This document shows positions 1 through 8,175 of a DNA stretch of 64,000 bases, piece after piece. Numbering within the stretch: the stretch's first letter is position 1; every line of letters begins with the position of its first letter. A program made the position numbers and the translations under genes. The notes beneath the pieces were generated by a model. It saw only the letters and a list, made by a program, of their open reading frames with translations. It did no database searches and was not told where the DNA came from. This DNA is from Haliea sp. (GTDB taxonomy: Bacteria > Pseudomonadota > Gammaproteobacteria > Pseudomonadales > Halieaceae). The DNA is taken from assembly GCA_002692965.1 (NCBI GenBank), contig NZNC01000004.1, forward strand, positions 124,001 through 188,000, in the 5' to 3' direction.

Positions 1-1791
1 GAGACGCACCTTGTCATAGAGCGTCCAGCGCGGCGTGGGAATTTCCAATACCCGCAGGTAATAGACCGCGGCTTGCGCGGGGTCGAAATCGGGGTCGGTC
101 CACAGCGCAGACAGCTCGGCACTGCCAATGCTGTTGCTGTAACGGGCCTTTTCGCGATCCACGCTGTCGCCAACCGGGGGCAACTTGCCCCGGGCGTCCG
201 GCTGCCGGTCACCCGACCAGGCAACATCGTAAACGGCTTCGTGCATTTCACCCCAGCTGTCCAGCCAGCCCTTGACGATCTGCACCCGATCCAGGTTAGC
301 CCCCTCGGGATCCTTCAGAGCGTGCACCATGAAACGCGGTGCACCCGCGGCGCCGGAGGAGCTCAGCTCACCGCCCATGGGGACCCCCTTGCGATAACCG
401 TTCAGCGCGGGATTGGGCCCCTGCAGATCCTGCTCCTCCAGGTTCCAGCCCCCAAAGAAGCGCACGCGCATGCGCGGCCCGGTAGTGGCGTAGACCTCGC
501 GACGCTGCATGGCGTCAAACAGGGCCTCTCGGGTATTGTCGGTGGCCCAGACCGCGGCATAGCCGGAGGAGACTTGCAGGGTATTGGACATTTCCGCCTC
601 GGGTATGCCCCAGATGGTCTGGGTGCGCCGGGGCCCGGGTTCATCCCCCGCCTTCTTGCCCCAGAAATTGTCCTCCTCGACGGCGGCCAGGGCGGTATGG
701 GAATCCGTGCTGCCGATCATGCCAAACTGGAAGGGATTCACGCCGAGCTGCTGCCCCAGTCGCAGCCCCAGTTGCAACGCGGGGCGCGCGTACTGATAGG
801 GCTGCATCTCCGGACGCTGGGCCTCGTTCATCGCGATATTGAACTGGTCCCAGGTACCGTAGTCGGCAAACTCGTCATTGGGCGAAAGCAGCGGATGGGC
901 CTCGCTGTCGCCCTTGATCTGGGTAACCTCCAGCAGCGGCTCCCAGCGGGCCCGACGCCGGGCATAGTCCGTGTCCAGGGGCTGGCCGTCGAGGGTCAGG
1001 TCGGAAAACATCTGCCCGCCACTCAGATTGCTGTTGTGGGGAATCGCCAACACCTGGCCGCCGGTCTTTTCCTCGTAATCCGCCAGCCATTGCCACAGGT
1101 CTTCGGGGTCGTCGCTGTCGAAGGCAGAAAAGGGCGTCACCTGATCGGCGCGTGCAGAACCATCGCGGAAGACCATGATCCGGTGAAGGTTGTTGCCGCC
1201 CGGCATGGCCGACCACTCGTAACCGATGAAGGCGGTAAACACACCCGGCTGGTTTGCCGCATCGGCCGCGCGGTTATTGGCTTCCCAGGGAGACGGCACG
1301 CCCTCCGGCAAGGTCAGTAGCGGCTCGCCATCCTCGTAGGAGTTGCCGATTTCCAGCATCAGCCGGCCGAAGGCGGTGGGCTCTCGCTGCTCGACGATGC
1401 GCTGCCAGGCGCGCGCCGTTTCATTCTGCATCATGCGGGGGTCGGCATCGCGGATCAGCGGCATTACTCCCAGGTACTCGGCGTGATCCGCCACGACCAG
1501 GAAATCCAGCGGTCGGCTCAGGCGGGCCGGCATGCCATTGGCCGCCGTCACGGTCTCACCCCGGGCAAAGCGGTAGGCGGCCTCGGGGCCGAGGCCGGTG
1601 ACCCCGAACAGGTTCGCGTCCATGGACACCGAGGTGTGCAGGTGGGTATCCCCCCAGTAAACCTCCCGGGGGTAGTCCTGATTGGCCCAGGGCGAGTAGT
1701 CGCGACGCGGGTCGGGCGCCTCATCCTGGGCGGCCAAAGGCACGGCCAGCGAAGCCAGCAAAAGCGGAATCAAACCTAGGGGACTACGCAT
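1..1791 (-). CDS. DUF3604 family exported protein (partial, C-terminus off the left edge)
   Basis: The frame is open from ATG at 1791, with AGGAGG a few bases upstream, to the window edge, giving 597 codons without a stop. The N-terminus is a signal peptide (about residues 1-22, ending AAQ). A PHP-like metal motif GDTHLHTS lies at about residues 47-54, followed by VADHAEYLG, IGYEWS and NLHRIMVF, all typical of DUF3604 proteins. These are periplasmic or secreted proteins of unproven function, possibly hydrolases, common in marine bacteria. It lies 79 bases downstream of the VOC gene on the same strand and is probably co-transcribed with it from the promoter at about 2.35-2.53 kb. Family assignment is firm; enzymatic activity is unknown. 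Confidence 0.88.
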   Translation of the reverse strand, partial: MRSPLGLIPLLLASLAVPLAAQDEAPDPRRDYSPWANQDYPREVYWGDTHLHTSVSMDANLFGVTGLGPEAAYRFARGETVTAANGMPARLSRPLDFLVVADHAEYLGVMPLIRDADPRMMQNETARAWQRIVEQREPTAFGRLMLEIGNSYEDGEPLLTLPEGVPSPWEANNRAADAANQPGVFTAFIGYEWSAMPGGNNLHRIMVFRDGSARADQVTPFSAFDSDDPEDLWQWLADYEEKTGGQVLAIPHNSNLSGGQMFSDLTLDGQPLDTDYARRRARWEPLLEVTQIKGDSEAHPLLSPNDEFADYGTWDQFNIAMNEAQRPEMQPYQYARPALQLGLRLGQQLGVNPFQFGMIGSTDSHTALAAVEEDNFWGKKAGDEPGPRRTQTIWGIPEAEMSNTLQVSSGYAAVWATDNTREALFDAMQRREVYATTGPRMRVRFFGGWNLEEQDLQGPNPALNGYRKGVPMGGELSSSGAAGAPRFMVHALKDPEGANLDRVQIVKGWLDSWGEMHEAVYDVAWSGDRQPDARGKLPPVGDSVDREKARYSNSIGSAELSALWTDPDFDPAQAAVYYLRVLEIPTPRWTLYDKVRL

Positions 1792-1870
1792 ACTGCGTCC
1801 TCCTGCAAATGTCTTGTTATTGTTTTTCCGCACCGTCCGTCGAAAGACGGCAGGACTGTGACGCCCGGGT

Positions 1871-2344
1871 TTACTCGGGTGTCCCGGCGCCGGCTTCCGG
1901 CATCTGCAACAGTTCGAGGTACAGTGGAAAATCCGGATTTTCCAGGTAAGCGAATACGGTGTCGCTGTTCCAGCGCTTGTACCAGTAGGGGGTGTAGCCC
2001 ACTTCGGCGAGTTTCGGAATCCAGGCATCGGTATCGTCGACCCGGTAGCGTAGATGGTGCATGCCTTCATGCCCCGCCTGAATGAATTCGCTGTGGGGGC
2101 TAACGCCGCCTTGCCACTCGATCAGCTCGATCTCCATATCGCCGCTACGACCAAAGCCGATATGCAGCTTCACGTCTTCGGTTTTGCCGCGGAAGGTGGC
2201 GCCCTGGACCGAGCCATCGATGAAGGTAAAGGGGCCGAATACCGGTTCAAAGCGCTGCACCCAGTCGTCCAGCTTGCGCACCACAAAGCCGATCTGGTCG
2301 ATGGGTGGCAATCCAAGGTGTTGCAATTGTGGATCCGGGCTCAT
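1871..2344 (-). CDS. VOC family (glyoxalase-fold) protein
   Basis: This 157-residue protein has two beta-alpha-beta-beta-beta halves of the vicinal-oxygen-chelate fold. Candidate metal ligands sit at the family positions: Gln17 (IDQIGFVV), Glu73 or Glu76 (MEIELIEW), His96/97 (EGMHHLRYRV) and Glu144 (LYLELL), the Q/E/H/E pattern of glyoxalase and methylmalonyl-CoA epimerase relatives. I chose ATG 2344 (SD GAGG 8 bases upstream) over a longer in-frame start at 2488 because the longer start would run across the divergent promoter and the AT-rich inverted repeat at 2488-2511. It is divergent from tetR and upstream of the DUF3604 gene. The substrate is unknown. Confidence 0.85.
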   Translation of the reverse strand: MSPDPQLQHLGLPPIDQIGFVVRKLDDWVQRFEPVFGPFTFIDGSVQGATFRGKTEDVKLHIGFGRSGDMEIELIEWQGGVSPHSEFIQAGHEGMHHLRYRVDDTDAWIPKLAEVGYTPYWYKRWNSDTVFAYLENPDFPLYLELLQMPEAGAGTPE

Positions 2345-2487
2345 GCAGATAACCTCATTATCGTATCGTCGTGACTGGGCCAGCTGACGTGTGTGCCAGC
2401 GTAATACACTGCACTTAAGCAGTACCAACCCGCATGTTCGGGCTATTGAACCGATCTTATATTTCCCTTGCCATTTCCGGCAAGACA

Positions 2488-2511
2488 ATTTTAATATACT
2501 TTCATTAAATT
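2488..2511. promoter_or_regulatory. AT-rich inverted repeat, candidate TetR operator (site A)
   Basis: Half-sites ATTTTAAT (2488-2495) and ATTAAATT (2504-2511) are separated by 8 bases; 7 of 8 positions are symmetric. The site lies between the divergent VOC gene and tetR, covers a good -10 match (TATACT, 2495-2500), and its right half abuts the tetR Shine-Dalgarno. The same architecture recurs at 5633-5654, with a weaker form at 10468-10491. In a GC-rich genome this AT tract stands out. Autoregulation by the adjacent TetR is inference. Confidence 0.6.
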
Positions 2512-2529
2512 AGGAGTTACCGCGACAGC

Positions 2530-3237
2530 ATGGCAAAGAACAATGAGCGCCAGCGCATTACCCCCCGCAGCGCCGCCACCCGGGCGCGACTGGTCAGTGT
2601 CGCCGAACGGCTGTTCGCCGAGCGCGGTGTCGAAGGCGTCCCCCTCAGCGAAATCAACAAGACCTCAGGACAGCGCAATGCCAATGCCTGCCAGTATCAT
2701 TTCGGCAACCGCGAGGGCCTGCTGCAGGCCATTGTCGACAAGCATGTTCCCGGGATTGCTGCGCGCCGCGCGGAGCTGCTGGACGAACTGGAGCAGGCCG
2801 GCGAACTTAGCCTGGAAGGGCTGGTGGATGCCTGGATCGAGCCGGTGGTCGAGAAACTGCACGACCCGGATGGCGGGCGTGAATTCATTCGCGTCAACGC
2901 CCAGCTAACCACCCGGCACATGCTCTCCTTACTAAAACCGGGCCAGGGTGCCCTGCATGCGCCGGGGGCCGGGCGCCTGACCAGCGGCTGGAACCAGCTA
3001 CTCGCCCACCTGCCACTCGCCGTGCGTCAACAGCGCCTGCATCTGGCGTCGATTCTGGTCTTCCAGGGACTCGCCGATCACTCGCGCCTCCAGGAGCACC
3101 TCGGGGACAATGACCCCGCCCACGATACCCAACTGTTTGTCGCCACCCTGCGCGACGCGATTATCGCACTGCTGCAGCAGCCGCCCTCTGCCGACTGCCT
3201 GCACAGTGCCGAACAAGCCCACGCGACCGGAGACTGA
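2530..3237 (+). CDS. TetR/AcrR family transcriptional regulator
   Basis: This 235-residue protein has an N-terminal TetR DNA-binding domain: a first helix around TRARLVSVAERLFAERGVEG and then an HTH ending in CQYHFGNREGLLQAIV at about residues 50-70. The C-terminal ligand-binding half is helical and not recognisable by specific family. The SD is GGAG about 12 bases before ATG. It starts 19 bases after the inverted repeat at 2488-2511, suggesting autoregulation, and is followed after 8 bases by the sulfotransferase. It is the most likely controller of the whole 1-11 kb cluster (inference from the repeated operator-like sites). The ligand is probably a lipid-like molecule, but nothing in the sequence proves it. 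Confidence 0.92.
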   Translation: MAKNNERQRITPRSAATRARLVSVAERLFAERGVEGVPLSEINKTSGQRNANACQYHFGNREGLLQAIVDKHVPGIAARRAELLDELEQAGELSLEGLVDAWIEPVVEKLHDPDGGREFIRVNAQLTTRHMLSLLKPGQGALHAPGAGRLTSGWNQLLAHLPLAVRQQRLHLASILVFQGLADHSRLQEHLGDNDPAHDTQLFVATLRDAIIALLQQPPSADCLHSAEQAHATGD

Positions 3238-3245
3238 CGTCCACC

Positions 3246-4499
3246 ATGAGCAATACCATCCGCATCACCGACCTCGCCAACCCGCAACTGACGGAGGTCC
3301 AGAGCGCGGCCCTGGCCTATGGCGAACAACAGCAAGTCGACTTCAGCGAGAACGCCGTTCTCGACGCTGCCCGCCAGCGCACCGGCCTGGACGACTTCGG
3401 GCCCGGGGACTTCCGCGAACGCCTGCAACTGCTGCTGGATGAGTGGGGCAATGACCCGGACATGACCCCGAGCCAGCGCGCCAACCTGTTCGGCTACCTG
3501 GTGCGCTACGCCAGCAATCGCCTGCTGATCCAGAGCGAGTGGACCCGGCAACCCGAAATCCTCAAGCAGGAGATTCGACAACCCATCATTGTGGCGGGCC
3601 TGCCCCGCTCTGGCACCACGCACCTGCTCAACCTGCTGGCCGCCGATACCCGCTTCCGCTCGCTGCCACTGTGGGAATCCTATGAGCCGGTACCGATGCC
3701 CGGGGAACCAACACTGCCCGATGGCACCGACCCGCGCTACCAGCGCTGCGAGGAGGCCTGGCAGGGCATGCAGCAGGTCACCCCCCTGCTGGCAGCAATG
3801 CACCCGATGAACCCGGACCACATCCACGAAGAACTGGAACTGATGGGGCCCGACTTCGCCTCCTACAACTTCGAGTGGCTGGCACCCAGCCCCCGCTGGC
3901 GCGACCATTACTACGCCACGGACCAGACCCCACACTACGCCTACATGCGCGACGTGCTGAAGCTGCTGCAGCATTTCCGCGGGCCCGACCGCTGGGTACT
4001 GAAGTGCCCGCAACACCTGGAACAACTGCCGGTACTGCGCGAGGTCTTCCCCGATGCCACCTATGTCATTACGCACCGGGACCCGGTGGCGGTGATTCAG
4101 TCCGCCGTCACCATGATTGCCTACGGCCAGCGCATGGGCCGCAAGCGTATCGATACCAAGGCCCTGATCAACTACTGGTGTGACCGGGTCGAGCACCTGC
4201 TGCAAGCCTGCGTACGCGACCGGCCGTCAATGCCCGAGTCACAGACGGTGGACGTGCCCTTCCATGAATTCATGGCCGACGACATGGCCATGGTGGAGAA
4301 GATCTACGCCAAGGCCGGCGTGGAACTGACAGACAGGGCCCGGGGAGAAATGCAGGCCTTTATCGATGCCCACCCGCGGGGCAAGGAAGGCAAGGTGGTC
4401 TACGACCTGAAAGGGGACTTCGGTGTGGACCCCGCCGAACTGCGAGAGCGCTTCGCGTTCTATTTCGAACGCTTCCCGGCGAAGCCGGAAGTCGGCTAA
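3246..4499 (+). CDS. Sulfotransferase family protein (PAPS-dependent type)
   Basis: The protein has 417 residues. The 5'-phosphosulfate loop is VAGLPRSGTTH (PRSGTT at 120-125) and the 3'-phosphate motif is THRDPVAVIQS at about 275-285, as in the bacterial Sulfotransfer_3 group. Such enzymes move sulfate from PAPS to a hydroxyl of a lipid, steroid or glycan. It starts 8 bases after tetR, so the two form an operon, and its end overlaps the convergent dehydrogenase by 4 bases. A second, unrelated copy of this family is at 46026-47231. The acceptor substrate is unknown; its company (TonB receptor, alkyl-sulfatase-like enzyme) suggests a hydrophobic sulfate conjugate. Confidence 0.9.
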   Translation: MSNTIRITDLANPQLTEVQSAALAYGEQQQVDFSENAVLDAARQRTGLDDFGPGDFRERLQLLLDEWGNDPDMTPSQRANLFGYLVRYASNRLLIQSEWTRQPEILKQEIRQPIIVAGLPRSGTTHLLNLLAADTRFRSLPLWESYEPVPMPGEPTLPDGTDPRYQRCEEAWQGMQQVTPLLAAMHPMNPDHIHEELELMGPDFASYNFEWLAPSPRWRDHYYATDQTPHYAYMRDVLKLLQHFRGPDRWVLKCPQHLEQLPVLREVFPDATYVITHRDPVAVIQSAVTMIAYGQRMGRKRIDTKALINYWCDRVEHLLQACVRDRPSMPESQTVDVPFHEFMADDMAMVEKIYAKAGVELTDRARGEMQAFIDAHPRGKEGKVVYDLKGDFGVDPAELRERFAFYFERFPAKPEVG

Positions 4500-5515
4500 G
4501 CCTGGCAGTCCACCATGACCTTCACCGCTTCCTCCGGGCGCTGTGCCGTCGCAAAGGCTTCATCAAAACGGGACAGGGGGAAGCGGTGACTGATCAAGGC
4601 GTGAGCGTCGACGCGGCCCGAGGACAGCATATCGATAACCGCGGGGAACTCGTCCGGGTAGGCCATCGAGCCGCGGATACACAACTCTTTTGACAGCACG
4701 GAAAGCAGATCCAGCGAGGCCGGCGCCTTGTGCACACCAACCAGGGTAATACGGCTGCCAAAACGCGCCAGCTTCACGCATTGTTCAAACACGGCACCCA
4801 CACCTGTCGCTTCGATCATCACATCCACGTCGGGCAGCGATCGCCCCAGGTTCTCGGACGAACCAAAGGCATCCTTCAGAGTTGCTTCCACATCCGCCGT
4901 TGACGGGTTGCAGGTTACGGCCCCCAATTTCCGGGCCAGCTGCAGACGTGTTTCACTCATGTCGACAACAACGCACTGCTTTACGCCCCGGTACTGTGCC
5001 ACCAGCAGCACGCCCAGCCCGATCGGCCCAGCGCCGAAAATCACCAGCTTGTCCTCGGCCGTCAGCTCACTGCGATTGACCGCATGCATGGCCACGCCGA
5101 GGGGTTCGACCAGGGCGCCGTCCTCGTCGCTCAGGTGATCGGGCAGCCGAAACAGGATATCCGGATCCGTGGCCACGCCCCGAACCAGCAACTGCGGGGC
5201 GAAGCCCCCCTCGGGACCGCCGTTACCGATCCCGTTGCCCCCCGCGGTGGGATTGACCACCACGCGATCACCGACCTGAAAGCCGCGGACATTGTCACCG
5301 ACCTCCTGCACCACGCCGGACAGCTCGTGCCCCAGCGGCATGGGGGCGGGGTTACCGGGCAAGCCGCCCATGGCGACGTAGCTGAGATCGGAGCCGCAGA
5401 TGCCGCAGTGGTGGACAGCGATCAGGACATCGTCGGGGCCGGGGGATGGCAGCGCAATGGTATCCAGTGCAAATTGGGCCGGGCCGTGGATGCGAACCTG
5501 TTGGATGGCAGTCAT
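4496..5515 (-). CDS. Zinc-type alcohol dehydrogenase (MDR superfamily), structural-zinc loop lost
   Basis: This 339-residue medium-chain dehydrogenase keeps the catalytic zinc ligands (Cys in HHCGICGSD, His-Glu in PLGHELSG, Glu in VEPLGVAMHA) and an NAD(P) Rossmann motif (GAGPIGLG). The usual four-cysteine structural zinc loop is replaced by the Gly/Asn-rich stretch NPTAGGNGIGNGG. It resembles butanediol/sorbitol-dehydrogenase-like members. Start ATG 5515 has AGGAG 7 bases upstream; a longer open frame to 6007 runs into the divergent gene and is not credible. It shares the 5516-5665 promoter region, containing the inverted repeat, with the metallo-hydrolase. Confidence 0.88.
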   Translation of the reverse strand: MTAIQQVRIHGPAQFALDTIALPSPGPDDVLIAVHHCGICGSDLSYVAMGGLPGNPAPMPLGHELSGVVQEVGDNVRGFQVGDRVVVNPTAGGNGIGNGGPEGGFAPQLLVRGVATDPDILFRLPDHLSDEDGALVEPLGVAMHAVNRSELTAEDKLVIFGAGPIGLGVLLVAQYRGVKQCVVVDMSETRLQLARKLGAVTCNPSTADVEATLKDAFGSSENLGRSLPDVDVMIEATGVGAVFEQCVKLARFGSRITLVGVHKAPASLDLLSVLSKELCIRGSMAYPDEFPAVIDMLSSGRVDAHALISHRFPLSRFDEAFATAQRPEEAVKVMVDCQA

Positions 5516-5632
5516 GTGTGACTCCTGAAGCATGTTATGTATTGATTGCCAGGCAAATGCAGGGAAGGTCCGCCCCCTCCCCCGAAGAGTCAGCGGGACA
5601 TTGCATTGCCGGCCGTAGTGAGTGTACCTTAC

Positions 5633-5654
5633 TTTTAATAATACCCCATTAAAA
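5633..5654. promoter_or_regulatory. Perfect AT-rich inverted repeat, candidate TetR operator (site B)
   Basis: TTTTAAT (5633-5639) and ATTAAAA (5648-5654) are exact reverse complements with an 8-base spacer, the same spacing as site A. The site lies between the divergent alcohol dehydrogenase (start 5515) and the metallo-hydrolase (start 5666) and abuts the SD of the latter (TAGGTGG). Confidence 0.62.
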
Positions 5655-5665
5655 TAGGTGGCAAC

Positions 5666-7018
5666 ATGCACGTGAACCCTTTTCTCGAATCCACCCACTT
5701 TCTGGGGGCACTCTTTCTGGCTGTGGTCATCTCTCTTGCCGCGCCTTCGTGGGCCGCAGCGGTGAGTGACGTGGAGCAGCGTGTCGACGACCTCAAGAGC
5801 CTGCCAGTGGAGGCAAAGGCCCTCAACGACTTCATCTACAAGATCGATGGGCAGGGGGCAGTCTTCCTGGTGAATACTCGCGAAGGAGCCGTACTCATCG
5901 ACGTCGGTTTCAACAGGGCCCAGGGCCTCGCGCAAAAAGCACTGGTGGAGCAGTACGCCAGCGGCCCCATCCGCAAGATTATTCTCACCCATTTCCACGT
6001 CGACCATGTCGGCGCGCTGCCGGTGTGGGAGGAGGAAATCGCCGAGGGTTTACCCGTGATCACCCACCAGCGCTACCCCTACATGGCGCGCATCCAGCGG
6101 GAACTCAATCCCTTCTTCAATCGCCGCTACAAAGTGCTGTACGGCGACCTGGTCAACAGCGACCCCGATCCGGATCTCAGCTACTGGGCCATCGAACCCG
6201 ATCGGCCGGTGTATGTCGGACAGCCCTACCGCTTTAGCCTGGGCGAGGTCGACTTCGAGGTCATCGCCATGGACAACACCGGTGAAGGCGAGGACGGTCT
6301 GATGGTCTGGCTGCCGAAGCAGAAGATCCTCTTCGTCGGCGACATGTTCGGGCCTCTCTACCCGATGTTTCCCAACCTCTACACCGTGCGCGGCGAGAAA
6401 TACCGGGATGCCCTGGACTATATTGACGCCCAGGACCAGATACTCGCCCTGGAGCCGGAGATGCTGGTGTCGACGCACTTCACCGTGGAGCGCGGGGCCG
6501 AACAGATCCGCAGCAGCGTCACCCGCATGCGCGATGCCGTGCAGTATGTCTGGGACGAAGTGGTCGCCGGCATGAACGCCGGGAAAACCGTGTGGCAGTT
6601 GATGAACGACATCTCACTGCCGGAGGAATACGCGGTCAGCCAGGGGCACGGCAAGGTCTCCTGGAGCGTGCGCGCGATCTGGGAAACCGTGGCCGGGTGG
6701 TACCACTACGATACCGTCGCCAATCTCTACCCGGTGCCGGTGGAAAGCATATACGACAACGTCGTGGCAGCCGCGGGTGGCACCGCTCCCCTGGTGGAGC
6801 AGGCATCAGAGCGTCTCGCCGCCGATCAGCCGGTCCAGGCACTGCGCCTACTGGATATGACACAGGGCTCACCGACGGTAGATTCGTTGGCATTGAGGAT
6901 TCGCGTACTCGACAGACTGCTGGAACAGGCACAGGCGCTGCGCAATTACAGTGAGATAGGCCTGCTGAAGGACGATCGCCAGCGCACCGCCACTCGCCTA
7001 GAGACACTGGGCTCCTAA
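5666..7018 (+). CDS. Exported MBL-fold hydrolase, alkyl-sulfatase-like
   Basis: This 450-residue protein has a signal peptide (hydrophobic FLGALFLAVVISLAAPSWAAA, about residues 11-31). The metallo-beta-lactamase motif THFHVDHVGALP lies near residue 110, a second metal Asp is in LFVGDMFG, and a later His is in STHFTVE. The segment after about residue 280 (KVSWSVRAIWETVAGWYHYD) resembles the dimerisation domain of SdsA1-type alkyl sulfatases. The C-terminal sterol-carrier-like domain of full SdsA1 (total about 650 residues) is missing. It probably cleaves a sulfate ester or related ester in the periplasm, opposite in sense to the neighbouring sulfotransferase. SD is AGGTGG. Confidence 0.82.
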   Translation: MHVNPFLESTHFLGALFLAVVISLAAPSWAAAVSDVEQRVDDLKSLPVEAKALNDFIYKIDGQGAVFLVNTREGAVLIDVGFNRAQGLAQKALVEQYASGPIRKIILTHFHVDHVGALPVWEEEIAEGLPVITHQRYPYMARIQRELNPFFNRRYKVLYGDLVNSDPDPDLSYWAIEPDRPVYVGQPYRFSLGEVDFEVIAMDNTGEGEDGLMVWLPKQKILFVGDMFGPLYPMFPNLYTVRGEKYRDALDYIDAQDQILALEPEMLVSTHFTVERGAEQIRSSVTRMRDAVQYVWDEVVAGMNAGKTVWQLMNDISLPEEYAVSQGHGKVSWSVRAIWETVAGWYHYDTVANLYPVPVESIYDNVVAAAGGTAPLVEQASERLAADQPVQALRLLDMTQGSPTVDSLALRIRVLDRLLEQAQALRNYSEIGLLKDDRQRTATRLETLGS

Positions 7019-7060
7019 ATCGACGAAGCGCCGGGACAGCTCCCGGCGCCGGGCCCATGG

Positions 7061-8173
7061 CTACTGACTTGCCGGAAAGGTCACCACCGTCCGCAGGCTC
7101 TCGCCCCTGCGCATCAGGTCGAAGCCCTCGTTGATGCGCTCCAGTGGCAGGCGGTGGCTGACCAGGCTGGCCAGGTCGAGCCGCCCGGCCAGGTAATCCT
7201 CCAGTAGAAGCGGCAACTGGCTGCGGGTCTTGACGTTGCCGAGGAAGGAGCCCACCAGGGTGCGGCCCAGGAATAGGCTTTCGGGCGGTATCGGCAGATG
7301 CTCGCCCTCCGGGGGCATGCCCACAATCACCGCAACGCCGCCACCGGGATGAACCATCTCCAGCGCCTGGCAGGAGAGCTTGGCGTTACCCACACACTCG
7401 AAGCCGTAATCCGCACCACTGCCGGTCATGGCCTGCACCGCCGCAACCAGGTCGCCGTCGAGCGCCAGCGGGTTGATAAAGTCGGTAGCGCCAAAGCGGC
7501 GCGCAGCTTCCTCCCGCTCCGGATTGGTGTCGACACCGATGATCCGGCTGGCGCCGACCATCCGGGCCCCCTGCACGACGTTCAGGCCCACCCCGCCCAG
7601 GCCGATCACCACAACGCTGCTGCCGGCCTCCACCCGCGCGGTATACAGCACGGCACCCACGCCGGTGGCCACGCAACAGCCTACCGTGCAAGCCAGATCA
7701 AATGGCACCTCCGCGGGAATCCGGGCGACATTCATTTCCTTTACCAGCACATGCTGGGCAAAGGTGCCCAGGCTGGCGTAGGCGGCAATGGGCTTGCCGT
7801 TCAGTGAGAAGGGTGACTCCGCTCGCCCCATGCTGGCGTAGAAATGTTCGCAAAGATTGGTCTTGCCACCACAGCACGCAGCGCAAGTGCCACACTCCGG
7901 GATGGACAGGGGCACCACATGGTCCCCCGGCTCGACGCTGTTAACCGCACTGCCACAAGCCACCACCACGCCAGCCCCCTCGTGGCCCGGCACCACCGGG
8001 AAGGGAAAAGGCGCATTGCTGCCCTCCATTTGCAAAAGGTCGGAGTGGCAGAGACCGGTTGCGCGAATCTCCACCAGCACTTCGTCCGGCAGCGGGTCGC
8101 GCAGCTCCAGGGTTTCCAGCGTCAGCGGCTCACCCGCTGCGCGGCAGACCGCCGCGCGTGTGGTCATCGGCAT
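7061..8173 (-). CDS. Zinc-dependent alcohol dehydrogenase, class III-like
   Basis: This 370-residue MDR dehydrogenase has both zinc sites: catalytic Cys in ATGLCHSD, GHEGAG, and Cys in VGCCVATG; structural-zinc cysteines in ECGTCAACCGGKTNLC. The NAD site is GLGGVGLNVVQG. It is most like the S-(hydroxymethyl)glutathione/aryl-alcohol dehydrogenase group acting on primary alcohols. The start lies 2 bases after the stop of the TonB receptor, so the two genes form one operon. A second start two codons in (MTTRAAV) is possible. The likely role is oxidation of an alcohol released from the imported substrate (inference). Confidence 0.9.
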   Translation of the reverse strand: MPMTTRAAVCRAAGEPLTLETLELRDPLPDEVLVEIRATGLCHSDLLQMEGSNAPFPFPVVPGHEGAGVVVACGSAVNSVEPGDHVVPLSIPECGTCAACCGGKTNLCEHFYASMGRAESPFSLNGKPIAAYASLGTFAQHVLVKEMNVARIPAEVPFDLACTVGCCVATGVGAVLYTARVEAGSSVVVIGLGGVGLNVVQGARMVGASRIIGVDTNPEREEAARRFGATDFINPLALDGDLVAAVQAMTGSGADYGFECVGNAKLSCQALEMVHPGGGVAVIVGMPPEGEHLPIPPESLFLGRTLVGSFLGNVKTRSQLPLLLEDYLAGRLDLASLVSHRLPLERINEGFDLMRRGESLRTVVTFPASQ

Positions 8174-8175
8174 AC

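Noticed and set aside
73-1320. 415-codon + strand frame at the left end
   Set aside because: The - strand of the same interval encodes a clear DUF3604 protein with signal peptide and SD; the + frame has no motif.
3078-4205. 375-codon - strand frame opposite tetR and sulfotransferase
   Set aside because: It is antisense to two genes with clear motifs.
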